NCBI RefSeq assembly: GCF_012932565.1
Contig: NZ_JABBYJ010000001.1
Location: 496,001-560,000 of the forward strand
DNA length: 64,000 nucleotides
Reading direction: 5' to 3'
Source of the DNA: Sneathiella limimaris
GTDB lineage: Bacteria; Pseudomonadota; Alphaproteobacteria; Sneathiellales; Sneathiellaceae
Positions 14,374 to 23,280 of the stretch are shown piece by piece. The translations under genes were made by a program, and so were the position numbers. The notes under the pieces are model-generated. The model was not told where the DNA came from. It saw nothing but the letters and a program-made list of their open reading frames with translations, and ran no database searches. Positions within the stretch are counted from its first letter, which is position 1; every line of letters starts with the position of its first letter.

Positions 14374-14503
14374 CCCCCAAAACCGGCAGAATTCCAGACC
14401 CTTCCGACGATGCGCCTTTACCGCACCGGGAGGGCAAAACCACCTGATTTTTCATCTGCGGGGCTCCCGGGTTTCGGAGCCATCTAATCTTAACTTCCAC
14501 ATA

Positions 14504-14533
14504 CAAAAAAACCCGCCCCCAGCGGGACGGGTT
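14504..14533 (-). terminator. Terminator downstream of the ISL3 transposase
   Basis: On the minus strand AACCCG (14533-14528) pairs with CGGGTT (14515-14510), with further C/G pairing inside, and is followed by a run of T's (A-run at 14505-14510 on the plus strand). It lies about 20 bases after the transposase stop. Confidence 0.6.
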
Positions 14534-14553
14534 ATTTGGTGCTTTCCAAAGGT

Positions 14554-15801
14554 TTATTGGAATTTCTCTGGCCATAAAAGAGTTGCAATCGACAGGGCGC
14601 TCAATTGATCGGTGGCTTCCAAAAGTCCCGTCGGTCGGTGGGACGGCAAAGGCAATTCACCGTCCCGAGCCTTTACCGGTCGCACCCAGATTGCAGAATT
14701 CTCTACCGGGACATGATCCCAAAGCGGCTGACGACGCTTTGGTGGTTTGGTAGGAATGCGCCCAAACGCCAAGCGGGCCTCATAGCTATGTTCTGCCCTC
14801 GCCCGCTCAATCAAGTCCTCCAAGGTCCGAACACCGCCTACAGCAACAATTTCCTTGATGCGCCGGTTATACGCTTCTGCGGGCGCGTTGGTCAGGCGAC
14901 AGGGGAAATAGGCACAGATCAAATCCAGATATTTTTTTACGGTCCGACCAACCGACCGAAACGCGGTCCCAACCGGTCCTTTTACCGGCAGAAAATCCAG
15001 CCACCGCAGCAGGGCCCGGCGCGCGTCCTGTGGTGAGAGGTCCATTTCAAACAGTTCAAAAAAGACCCGTCTGAGCTCATAGGCCTGATGTAGATCCGGG
15101 AAGCGGACAAGCCATTCCACCATCTCGCGTTTTTCTGAATCATTCAGGTTTTTAGGCGGTCGTTTCATATAGTTTCGAGCACGATGAAAACTCTGCCGCT
15201 CTTTGCGAAGTTTAAAACGTTGGTCAATTGCGACTTTTTCAAAAGCAGCTGTCACCAAATTAAGCACATGGAATTTGTCAGCAACCACAACAGCGTTAGG
15301 GCACGCCTGATAAGCCGCGCTAATCAGGGTCTGTGATAAATCCAGCGTCACATATTGCACCGCGTCACAATCAAGAGTCTGGCGAAACAGTCGAACCGCA
15401 TCTGCCCGCGTTGTCCCCGCCACCATATTCAGAAATCCGGTATCTCGTATTCCTCGCTGAAAGGCATCTTCAGTGTATCCTTCCCCCGATAAAACCAAAT
15501 GCCCCTTTAAAGCTTTACGGCCCTTTTCAACCTCGTAGGTACGCGTAGCTGAGAGATCATCGATCCGAACAATCCTTGGATTGAGCCGTCTCGGCTCGTC
15601 AAAGGACTGACTGGATTGTACTGAGTTCTCGATGGATTTCAGCCGATGACGCGACACGCCTGTCATGTTACTCAAAACTGTCAAGCCGACCAAATGCCGA
15701 TATTTGCCAACAAACTCGGCCAGTGTATTGGTGCAGCTCAGCTCGCTGGAAATTCCGGGAACTTTTGCTTTTGCATAATGAGTAAACTGATCAATGGACA
15801 T
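14554..15801 (-). CDS. ISL3 family transposase, catalytic part
   Basis: A 415-residue DDE transposase of ISL3 type. It has a Thr-Leu-Asp in VQYVTLDLSQTL, an Asp in VVVADKFHVLNL and a downstream Asn/Glu region SCRLTNAPAEAYNRRIKEI-like (near residues 306-322, with the catalytic Glu in PAEAYN). The start MSIDQFTHYAK lies 11 bases inside the upstream frame and is preceded by AAAGGAGCACAGA, a strong RBS. It lacks the N-terminal zinc-binding domain, which is encoded in the other frame. It looks otherwise full length. Confidence 0.85.
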   Translation of the reverse strand: MSIDQFTHYAKAKVPGISSELSCTNTLAEFVGKYRHLVGLTVLSNMTGVSRHRLKSIENSVQSSQSFDEPRRLNPRIVRIDDLSATRTYEVEKGRKALKGHLVLSGEGYTEDAFQRGIRDTGFLNMVAGTTRADAVRLFRQTLDCDAVQYVTLDLSQTLISAAYQACPNAVVVADKFHVLNLVTAAFEKVAIDQRFKLRKERQSFHRARNYMKRPPKNLNDSEKREMVEWLVRFPDLHQAYELRRVFFELFEMDLSPQDARRALLRWLDFLPVKGPVGTAFRSVGRTVKKYLDLICAYFPCRLTNAPAEAYNRRIKEIVAVGGVRTLEDLIERARAEHSYEARLAFGRIPTKPPKRRQPLWDHVPVENSAIWVRPVKARDGELPLPSHRPTGLLEATDQLSALSIATLLWPEKFQ

Positions 15802-16066
15802 TCTGTGCTCCTTTGCTCAGACAATTGCAACGGAAACCATGCCATTTCACCTGGAGTTCAGCAGGGTAAGCGCCAATCGGCATATCGTTAATGGTTCTCG
15901 GTCGCCAACGATGTTTGTGCATGGGACGTTCGCAATTGGGACAGTCGGGCCAATGGGTGGTCTCGGCCTCGTAGATCCAGACCTTTCTGGAATGATCAAA
16001 CTCAGGGCCAGGCGCATATCTCAATCCAGAGATTGAGTGTTGATTTTCAATTACATTAAAACGCAT
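15791..16066 (-). CDS. ISL3 transposase N-terminal zinc-binding domain in a separate frame
   Basis: A 91-residue ORF that matches the N-terminal DNA-binding region of ISL3 transposases. It has CPNCERPMHKH, then WRPRTINDMPIGAYPAEL and WHGFRCNCLSKG, the usual Cys pairs plus the R-x-R-x-x-D-x-P-like linker. It ends with TGA overlapping the start of the catalytic frame. In most ISL3 elements these are one protein, so this is either a frameshift mutation, a programmed frameshift or a two-protein arrangement with coupled translation. Confidence 0.7.
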   Translation of the reverse strand: MRFNVIENQHSISGLRYAPGPEFDHSRKVWIYEAETTHWPDCPNCERPMHKHRWRPRTINDMPIGAYPAELQVKWHGFRCNCLSKGAQNVH

Positions 16067-16437
16067 ATCAATTTAAACTTTTTTAGATCTTGATTTTTCA
16101 CGATTGAAAAATCTTCTGCAGATCTATCTATGCAAAACGACAAAAAACACTCCTAGATTTGTAAAAAATTTTGAGGCCCTTACTTCATAAATAAAAATTT
16201 AATTTAATCAATGGTTGTGGCTCTAGAATAAGAAAACAACAGAAAACTTACTCTGATTCTACAATCCTTACACACCAAATTATCTTAAAATCAACTCTTG
16301 TGTGCAGCGAAAAAATATACCAAACTGCCAAATAGTAGATTTGTGACAACGACTAATCTCCATCAAACAAATATAGTTGAGTGCTGAATAGGACCCACGT
16401 TAAAAAGATGAAGTAGAGTTTTGGGAGATACCCATTA
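16067..16437. other. A+T-rich gap between the ISL3 element and the nuclease operon
   Basis: No gene is visible. There is a 9-bp perfect hairpin, GATTTTTCA (16092-16100) and TGAAAAATC (16105-16113). The segment probably contains the IS end and the promoter of the sbcD-like gene, whose RBS (TTGGGAGA) is at about 16421. Confidence 0.5.
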
Positions 16438-17580
16438 ATGACCCTCCGCCTGATACACACGTCTGATTGGCAGATTGGCAAGGTTTTTCGCTTTGTCAGT
16501 AACGGAACTATGGGATTACTTCAAGAGGCACGTCTGGCGGCGATAACCCGATTGGGTGAACAGGCGGTAGAGCACGGTGCCTGTCATGTTCTCGTTGCTG
16601 GTGATGTTTACGACATGGAGGCATTGTCGCCGCGCTCTCTCAATCAGCCGCTCGAACGCATGCGGAAATTTGAGAAGGTGATGTGGCATCTAATGCCCGG
16701 AAACCATGACCCCAACCGTCCGCACGGTCTTTGGGATCAGCTCTTGCGTAGGGGCGTGCCGGACAATGTGATTGTTCACGTTGACTCAGAGCCACGGATT
16801 TTCGAAAGCGACGGCTTTGCCGTGCTTCCGGCTCCGCTCCAATATAAGCGCACGCTTCAGGACCCTACGGCGTACATGGATGAGGTAGATGTCCCTGACG
16901 GGTTTATCCGCATCGGGCTCGCGCATGGGACGGTCACTGGTTTCGGTTCTGATGACAAGGACGTTCCGAACTACATCAACCCGGACAGGCCGCAATCGGC
17001 AGGGCTTGCGTATCTGGCTCTGGGCGATTGGCACGGGCAAAAAAAGATCAACAATAGGGTTTGGTATAGCGGCACACACGAGACTGATGCGTTTGATGTC
17101 GATGGCGGCGGACAGGCGCTTCTTGTCGAGATTGAGAATGCTGCTGCCCTCCCAGTCGTTAGCCCGTTAGACACCGGTCATTATCGGTGGAAGACCTACC
17201 GCAAGCAGATTAACACCCGCGAGGATATCAACGCCCTTGCCACGACCCTGCGCGGCAGTGGCGATGACTTGAACCGGATTCTGGTACGCCTTTACGTCGA
17301 GGGGGCGGTCTCGCTTCAGGATCGGCAATATTTTGAAGAGCAGATAGTAGAGCAGGTCTCTGCTGCCTTCTGTTATCTCAGAGTGGATGATACCCGTCTT
17401 TTCCCAAGCCCGAGCGAAGAGGATCTAGATCAGATCGATCGGGGCGGGTTTGTACGAGCCGCCGCCGATGCTCTGAAGCAGAAGTCCGATGATACAAGCG
17501 ATCCGGATCGCGAGATTGCCGCGCTGGCGCTCCAGAGGCTGTATGTCGAGCACATGAAATTGCAGACGAGGAGCCAATGA
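16438..17580 (+). CDS. SbcD/Mre11/YhaO-like metallophosphoesterase nuclease
   Basis: A 380-residue calcineurin-like phosphoesterase. Motifs: HTSDWQIGK (residues 7-15), VAGDVYD (53-59), MPGNHDPN (87-93), LAHGTVTG (161-168), LGDWHGQKK (195-203). The first motif has Gln where SbcD has His, a variant I recall from YhaO-like members. With the overlapping downstream ATPase it should form an Mre11-Rad50-like DNA-end nuclease. The ATG has GGGAG upstream. Stop and next start overlap by 4 bases. Base composition is richer in G+C than the core genes. A defence role is inferred from the island setting. Confidence 0.8.
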   Translation: MTLRLIHTSDWQIGKVFRFVSNGTMGLLQEARLAAITRLGEQAVEHGACHVLVAGDVYDMEALSPRSLNQPLERMRKFEKVMWHLMPGNHDPNRPHGLWDQLLRRGVPDNVIVHVDSEPRIFESDGFAVLPAPLQYKRTLQDPTAYMDEVDVPDGFIRIGLAHGTVTGFGSDDKDVPNYINPDRPQSAGLAYLALGDWHGQKKINNRVWYSGTHETDAFDVDGGGQALLVEIENAAALPVVSPLDTGHYRWKTYRKQINTREDINALATTLRGSGDDLNRILVRLYVEGAVSLQDRQYFEEQIVEQVSAAFCYLRVDDTRLFPSPSEEDLDQIDRGGFVRAAADALKQKSDDTSDPDREIAALALQRLYVEHMKLQTRSQ

Positions 17581-20285
17581 AAATTCGCTCCATCGCTGTT
17601 AATCAGTTCAAGAAGTTCACGACGCCGATGTGTCTTGATGATATCGGCGACGGATTGAATGTCATTGTTGGCCCCAATGAGATGGGGAAGTCAACGCTGC
17701 TTGACGCGCTGCGTGCCTCGCTATTTGAGAAGTACAGCTCGAAGGCGCAACCGATTACGGCACTACAGAATGACCGAAACCAGGCCGCGCCCGTCGTCGA
17801 GCTGGCGTTTGAGGTCGATGACGGAATTTATCGGATCAGAAAGCGCTTCGTTAAAAAGCCGTACGCTCATCTGTTCTGTCCGGACGGGCGAAAGCTGGAG
17901 GGCGATGAAGCAGAGGACACACTTCGTGACCTTCTCGGGTTCGATGAGCCCGGTAAGTCGGGCGCCAAACCCGAAACCCTGGGCATGTGGAATGTGCTCT
18001 GGGTTCAGCAAGGCCAATCCTTCGGCGCGCTCGATCTTCCCGATAGCGCGCGTTCAAACCTCCACAGCGCATTGGAATCGGAAGTCGGTGAGGTTCTGGG
18101 GGGCAGGCGCGGCAGAGCCTTACCCGACGCGGTAGACAAGCAGCTCTCCGAGCTTGTCACCTTAACTGGCAGGCCACGAGGTGACTATAAGGAACTGATC
18201 GATGGAATTGATTCCCTGCGCGCCGAACTTGAAGGGCTGCGAACCCGCCGAAGCGATCTTTCGACCACCTTGGAGAACCTCGAAGCAGCGCAGGAGACAC
18301 TCGCCCGCCTTTCGTCGGGAGAACACGATCAGACGGACAAGGAGAACCTCGACGCGGCTCGAACCCGGCATGCCGAACTCGCCAAATTAGAATCTCGTAT
18401 CGATGCAGCGGTGACCGAAGTTGAGCTGAAAAAGCGAAATCTGGAACAGGCCGAGCAGGTCCTCACTGCGCGCCGCGATCTCAAGAAACAAATCGAAATG
18501 GAAAGCGAAGCCGTCGAGGCGGCGAAGAAAAAGCTCGACGAGGTACGCCAAACCGAACAGGACTTGCGAAAGCAGGTCGAAAAGCTTCGTAACGCTACGA
18601 AGGATGCAGAGAATGCTGTAACCGAGGCAGACAATGCCGTCTCACAGGCACGCCGCGTTCTCAACGTCGTCCAACGCGACTCTCGAATTCGCGAACTTCA
18701 GGGGCGCTACGACAAAGCGCACGCGGCTGAAAAAAAACAACGGGCTGCGCTACAGGGTGCGGCAGCCATTCTCGTAACAGACGAGAATCTCAAAGCGATA
18801 CGAGATGCAGCCAAGGAACTCGAAACTGCTCGTTCGCGCCTCTCCGCTGCTGCGACACTCGTTACGTTCGATATGGCTTCCGACCCATTGTCCAAAATCG
18901 AAGTCAATGATGCTCCGCTTACCGCCGACCAGGCTTCGGTTGAAGCGGTCGAGCCGACGACGATCACTATCCCAGACTACGGGAGTATTACTGTTCAGCC
19001 CGCTATCAAGGACCGCGACAAGCTGATCGAACAGCAGCGCGCGGGGAATCAAGCTCTCAAGGCTGCGCTTGAAGACTGCGGCGTCAAGTCGGTCGATGAA
19101 GCCGAGAAGGAGCTTACCAAGCGCGAAAAGCTGCTTCGGGATGCCGAACTTGCAAAGCAGGAAGCTGAGCTGCACGCGCCGGCAACAGACGACTACGACG
19201 CCGGCGCGGAACCTCTTGCCGACCACATTGCGGGCATGAAGGCAATCCTTGAAAGGGAGCTCAACGATCTTGGGATCGATGCCTTACCGACGGAGAAGGA
19301 GGCGGAGCATGCCCTAACTTCTGCTCAGGATGCTGCGCAGGAAGCAAGAGACACGCTCACCGCCGCCCGTGCGAGCCTTGTCGGCCCAGAAGAAGAGATT
19401 GGCCGTATCCAGACCGACTTGGGTAGCGTCAGGACGCGATATGAAGACGGGAAGGAACGTCTCGAAAGACTGAAGAACGATCTGACCGAAGCCGAAAAAC
19501 AGACTTCCGACGACGATCTGGATTCCGCCATATCCGAAGCTCGAAAGGCCCTGGCCGATCAGGAAAATGCGGTCTCCTCGCTTGAAGAACAGCGCGAGGG
19601 CGAGACATTGCCACAACTGGAGGCGCGCATCTCAAGGCTGGAAAAGGCGCTCCAGGAGAGGCGTGACAAGCGCACCGATTTGAAAGAGAACATTGCCGGA
19701 TTCCGGTCACATATTGAAGCCCTTGAGGGAGCCGGTCTCGACGAGGCCATCCAGCAGCAAGAACGCGAGTTAGAACTGGCCGAAGAACAGCTTCGACGCT
19801 ACGAGCGTGAGGTCGCTATCCTCTCACTCCTTTTAACGACTCTACGTTCTGCCGAAACTGAAGCAAAAGAGCGCTATCTTTCCCCAGTGTTGAAGCGGGT
19901 TCGTCCATACCTGCAGCTCCTGTTCCCCGGCGCGGAGATCACCATCGACGAAAACCTACATATCGTCGGTGTTGTTCGGCAAGACGGTTATGAAGAGTCT
20001 TTCCAGCACCTTAGTATGGGAACGCAGGAGCAGATCGCCGTCCTCGTGCGTCTCGCCTTTGCAGAGATGCTTGTTGAACAGGGACATCCTGCAACCGTCG
20101 TTTTGGATGACGCGCTGGTATTTTCGGATGATCGCAGGATGGACCGCATGTTTGACATTCTGAACATGGTGGGGCAGCAAGTTCAGATTATTGTACTGAC
20201 GTGTCGTGAGCAGTTGTTTGAAGGCGTCGGAGGTAAACACCTTTCGCTGAAAGCCGTAAACACAGAAGAGCTAGTTTCAGCTTGA
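17577..20285 (+). CDS. SbcC/Rad50/YhaN-like coiled-coil ATPase
   Basis: A 902-residue SMC-like ATPase. Walker A GPNEMGKST is at 32-40, a long coiled coil covers about 190-770, the ABC signature LSMGTQEQ is at 812 and Walker B VVLDD is at 841. No CxxC zinc hook appears at the coil apex; the middle (about 425-480) instead has a short globular segment rich in acidic and Thr residues. The ATP-switch region reads IVLTCREQLF, with Cys replacing the usual His. YhaN-type proteins share these traits. It is translationally coupled to the nuclease gene upstream. Confidence 0.8.
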   Translation: MKIRSIAVNQFKKFTTPMCLDDIGDGLNVIVGPNEMGKSTLLDALRASLFEKYSSKAQPITALQNDRNQAAPVVELAFEVDDGIYRIRKRFVKKPYAHLFCPDGRKLEGDEAEDTLRDLLGFDEPGKSGAKPETLGMWNVLWVQQGQSFGALDLPDSARSNLHSALESEVGEVLGGRRGRALPDAVDKQLSELVTLTGRPRGDYKELIDGIDSLRAELEGLRTRRSDLSTTLENLEAAQETLARLSSGEHDQTDKENLDAARTRHAELAKLESRIDAAVTEVELKKRNLEQAEQVLTARRDLKKQIEMESEAVEAAKKKLDEVRQTEQDLRKQVEKLRNATKDAENAVTEADNAVSQARRVLNVVQRDSRIRELQGRYDKAHAAEKKQRAALQGAAAILVTDENLKAIRDAAKELETARSRLSAAATLVTFDMASDPLSKIEVNDAPLTADQASVEAVEPTTITIPDYGSITVQPAIKDRDKLIEQQRAGNQALKAALEDCGVKSVDEAEKELTKREKLLRDAELAKQEAELHAPATDDYDAGAEPLADHIAGMKAILERELNDLGIDALPTEKEAEHALTSAQDAAQEARDTLTAARASLVGPEEEIGRIQTDLGSVRTRYEDGKERLERLKNDLTEAEKQTSDDDLDSAISEARKALADQENAVSSLEEQREGETLPQLEARISRLEKALQERRDKRTDLKENIAGFRSHIEALEGAGLDEAIQQQERELELAEEQLRRYEREVAILSLLLTTLRSAETEAKERYLSPVLKRVRPYLQLLFPGAEITIDENLHIVGVVRQDGYEESFQHLSMGTQEQIAVLVRLAFAEMLVEQGHPATVVLDDALVFSDDRRMDRMFDILNMVGQQVQIIVLTCREQLFEGVGGKHLSLKAVNTEELVSA

Positions 20286-20402
20286 TCAAAATTCGGAAAA
20301 TGAGCTGTTCGCAAATTATGACTTAAACCAATCTCGAAAGTTCGTGGTGAAAGCAATGGCAACATTCTCAAGAACGCCCTTTAAAATACTAAGGCGGTCG
20401 AA

Positions 20403-22715
20403 ATGAGTACTCCTCCGAACCCAGCCTTCGCGATCAAGGCTACTTACTTGGGACCGATATTCTCCATAGACGGAGAGCTCTCTAAGAATGCTCAAAATCT
20501 AGTCTTCGCTCGAAACGGCACCGGTAAATCCTTTCTTTCCCGAGCGTTCCGCTATCTCGATTGGCAGGGGCAAGACAAAGATGTTTCTGAAGCAGCCTTC
20601 ACTCTAGTTTCAGACGAGTCGCCAGATGCTAAAGGTTCATTTTCGTTCTCGCGTGGAACGAATGTTCTGGGAGCGCTTCAGCTAGAGAAGCCTGGCGACA
20701 AAGTCACCGCCAATGTCGCTGACACTATCTTCCACGTCTTCTCTGAAGATTTTGTTCATGAGGAACTAAGGGATCGTCAGTACGAAATTGATGGTGAGAT
20801 CGAGAATCAGATCGCCGTCGATAGTGCAAACATTGAACTCAAGGACACGCAGGAGGCGTTGCAAAAGGCGCGTGAAGCAGAGCAACAAGCCGGCTCGGCT
20901 CTTCGAACGAAACACGATACGGCCAAAATCCAAGACCTCGTAGACAAAGCGGGGATCAATAAGAATCTATCGGAATATAAGCGTCTGAATCTCGAAAGCC
21001 TTCTGGAGCGTTTTCCCGACAAGCCCGATGCACCGAAGCAGAGTTTTGCCGGTATTCTCTCTGACTTAGATAGCCTGAGGGCCATTCCAGCAGAGCCTGT
21101 CTATCCGGGAACCGTAGACGCCGTTGGAAGCGACGACATCGACTTGGATGCTCTCGAAGCGTCGCTCCAGAAGGTGACATCACCATCCAGCGTATCCGAT
21201 GAGATCAAAAAGAAGATCGATGCCCATCACAGTTTCTATGAAACTGGCATTCAGCTTGTTCAGGAAGAGCATCGCACCACGTGCCCCTTCTGCGAACAAG
21301 GAATCACAGCCCCTGATCCGAAGGCCATCATTGATGCCTATGTCAGCTACTTCGCCGACGAGGAGGAGAAACACAAAAGGGAGCTGAGAGACTACTCCCG
21401 CAAGCTCAAACAAAACGAAGCGAGACTCAAAGATATTGAGACACAGCTCACACGGCAGAAGTTGCGCTTCGACGATCTAAAGCACCATGTGCCTTCAAAG
21501 AAGGATGTCGAAGTCGCTGATGGTGAGACTGCTCTAAAAGATGCGCGCACCGCAATTTCCGCACTCAAAACGTCGTTAGAACAAAAAACACAGGCACTTG
21601 CTTCAGCACATTCGCTGTCTACTGATAATCTCGCCGTTCACATCGCTGCGCTCAAAGGGATTATCGAGGACAACAATACCAAGGTTGCTGAACTCACTAA
21701 GGCCGTAGAAAAAGCGGACGATGAGCGCAAGGCGCTACAGCGAAAAGCCTGTACCGTCTTTGAGCAAGAGTTTGCCCTCAATAGCTGGTCCGACATCGAA
21801 GCCCTGAGGAACCTCAACAAGGCCACCCAAGCCAAACAGAAGGAACTAAGCGAGCTTGAAAAGGCAGCTCCTTCAACGAATGCGAAAGAGCGCGTAGCGG
21901 AGACCTTTGCGCTGCTCCTGAAAGAGTTTTTTGCCGATAAATATGTCTTTGATCGCGAGAACTTCATCCTGAAACGGGGTGATAAGGAAATGGAAAGGGG
22001 GCCGCATCGCACACTCAGCGACGGCGAAAAAACAGCCATAGCATTTTGCTATTTTGTGGCCTGTATACACCGCAAGGTCGCATCAGACAGTGACTATAGA
22101 AAACTGTTCCTCGTCTTCGACGACCCGGTGACTTCGATGTCCTATGACTTCGTGTTCTCAATCGCTCAAACGCTTAAAAACCTGAGCATTTCAGATCAGG
22201 GAGAGGTGTCGATCAACCCAGCCAAAATAGATGGCAATAAAAACAAGAGGCCAAACCTGTTGGTGCTCACACACAGTAGCTATTTCTTCAATATATCGCG
22301 GACCAACAGCGTCATTAAAAAGGACGCGACATTCTCAATATACAAAGATGGAATTACGCATAAATTAATTCATTTACACAGCTATGTTGCCCCCTTTGAG
22401 CAACAGCTTGAACACGTATATCAAGTTGCGAACGGTGATAACCCCGATCACAGCACTGGGAATGCTATTAGACAAGTATTGGAGGCTGTTGGCCGTTTTT
22501 GCAGGCCAGATAAATCGCATGATTTACAGAATTTTATTTCATTTTTGGCAGGAGACGAAGGTTTTAAGATCAAGAGCGTTTTGATCAATTCCTTGAGCCA
22601 CGGAACCTACTATGACGAAACTCCCTCACCGGAAGACCTAAAGCTCGCTTGTGAAGAGGCAATCGCTGTTGTTGAACATTTCGCCATAGGTCAGATAAAC
22701 TTGATTAAAACTTAA
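20403..22715 (+). CDS. RloC-like AAA_13 ATPase, candidate anticodon nuclease
   Basis: A 770-residue coiled-coil ATPase. Walker A is ARNGTGKS (36-43; the first Gly is Ala). The coiled coil has a zinc-hook-like CPFC at 294-297. The signature LSDGEKTA is at 538, Walker B LFLVFDDP at 568-574 and the switch His in LVLTHSS at 622-626. After the ATPase, NAIRQVLEAV (R690, E694) and NSLSHGTYY (H733) resemble the Arg-Glu-His triad of PrrC/RloC tRNA nucleases. RloC cuts tRNA anticodons on DNA damage or phage attack (family knowledge). It follows the SbcCD-like pair by 117 bases with its own RBS (AAGGCGG). Confidence 0.72.
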   Translation: MSTPPNPAFAIKATYLGPIFSIDGELSKNAQNLVFARNGTGKSFLSRAFRYLDWQGQDKDVSEAAFTLVSDESPDAKGSFSFSRGTNVLGALQLEKPGDKVTANVADTIFHVFSEDFVHEELRDRQYEIDGEIENQIAVDSANIELKDTQEALQKAREAEQQAGSALRTKHDTAKIQDLVDKAGINKNLSEYKRLNLESLLERFPDKPDAPKQSFAGILSDLDSLRAIPAEPVYPGTVDAVGSDDIDLDALEASLQKVTSPSSVSDEIKKKIDAHHSFYETGIQLVQEEHRTTCPFCEQGITAPDPKAIIDAYVSYFADEEEKHKRELRDYSRKLKQNEARLKDIETQLTRQKLRFDDLKHHVPSKKDVEVADGETALKDARTAISALKTSLEQKTQALASAHSLSTDNLAVHIAALKGIIEDNNTKVAELTKAVEKADDERKALQRKACTVFEQEFALNSWSDIEALRNLNKATQAKQKELSELEKAAPSTNAKERVAETFALLLKEFFADKYVFDRENFILKRGDKEMERGPHRTLSDGEKTAIAFCYFVACIHRKVASDSDYRKLFLVFDDPVTSMSYDFVFSIAQTLKNLSISDQGEVSINPAKIDGNKNKRPNLLVLTHSSYFFNISRTNSVIKKDATFSIYKDGITHKLIHLHSYVAPFEQQLEHVYQVANGDNPDHSTGNAIRQVLEAVGRFCRPDKSHDLQNFISFLAGDEGFKIKSVLINSLSHGTYYDETPSPEDLKLACEEAIAVVEHFAIGQINLIKT

Positions 22716-23044
22716 AAAGCTACACTCACAAACTGATTGCCCTTAAACCATATATATTTTTTTAAGTATGTAAGTTATATTGTCTTCACAGTGATATTCA
22801 ACTAACCCAACGCTAAAACCCAAACTTCTCAAGTTGAAAACTTCAACCCCATACTTAAATAATTTTCTCACTCAGGAGTATTTTTTTTCAACCAGCATAT
22901 ATGTAGATCAACCGCTAAACTAATATGTGTTATCTATGTATTTTTACTTTTTAAAAGTCTCTCGTCATACTTCTTTAATACTCAAATGGTCATTTGAGAT
23001 TTTAAGAACAAACCTTCCAAACAGAGAACCTGATTGGAGGTTTC
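22716..23044. other. A+T-rich gap between the RloC-like gene and the integrase module
   Basis: Strongly A+T-rich with no credible gene and no clear terminator. The right end carries the RBS (GATTGGAGG) of the small HTH gene. The composition break against the preceding gene suggests a junction between separately acquired segments. Confidence 0.5.
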
Positions 23045-23278
23045 ATGGTTAGAAAACTCTCACTCTCTGAATATCCAGATTGGCCGCGCATGATGAGTAA
23101 ATCCACCGCAGCAGCTTATCTGGATGTTTCCATCGCAACTTTTGAGAAATATGTTCCGGTTGAAAGCCTGCCTTTTGGCTCCCGCGCTCTATATGACAGG
23201 GAAGAGCTGGATCAATTCGTATCCGGATTGACTAATCGCGGACCCCTTGATCTGGTAGCCACTTATATGGAGCACTGA
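23045..23278 (+). CDS. Small AlpA/excisionase-like helix-turn-helix protein
   Basis: A 77-residue protein of MerR/AlpA type. MSKSTAAAYLDVSIATFEKY fits the winged-helix DNA-binding start of excisionases, and LPFGSRALYDREELDQFV is the usual wing plus following helix. It lies two bases before the integrase, the normal place for a recombination directionality factor or integrase regulator. GGAGG precedes the ATG. The role in excision is inferred. Confidence 0.75.
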   Translation: MVRKLSLSEYPDWPRMMSKSTAAAYLDVSIATFEKYVPVESLPFGSRALYDREELDQFVSGLTNRGPLDLVATYMEH

Positions 23279-23280
23279 TC

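Larger units (their letters stand above)
14554..16066 (-). mobile_element. ISL3-family insertion sequence (ends not resolved)
   Basis: The two overlapping frames at 15791-16066 and 14554-15801 together make one ISL3-type transposase. The coordinates given cover only the coding part; terminal inverted repeats and target duplications were not found by eye. The element probably extends some tens to a few hundred bases on each side. Confidence 0.7.

Noticed and set aside
14294-16437. Search for ISL3 terminal inverted repeats and target-site duplication
   Set aside because: Several short complementary pieces exist (for example GGCTCC/GGAGCC at 14462-14481) but none pairs convincingly across the element, so no ends are reported.
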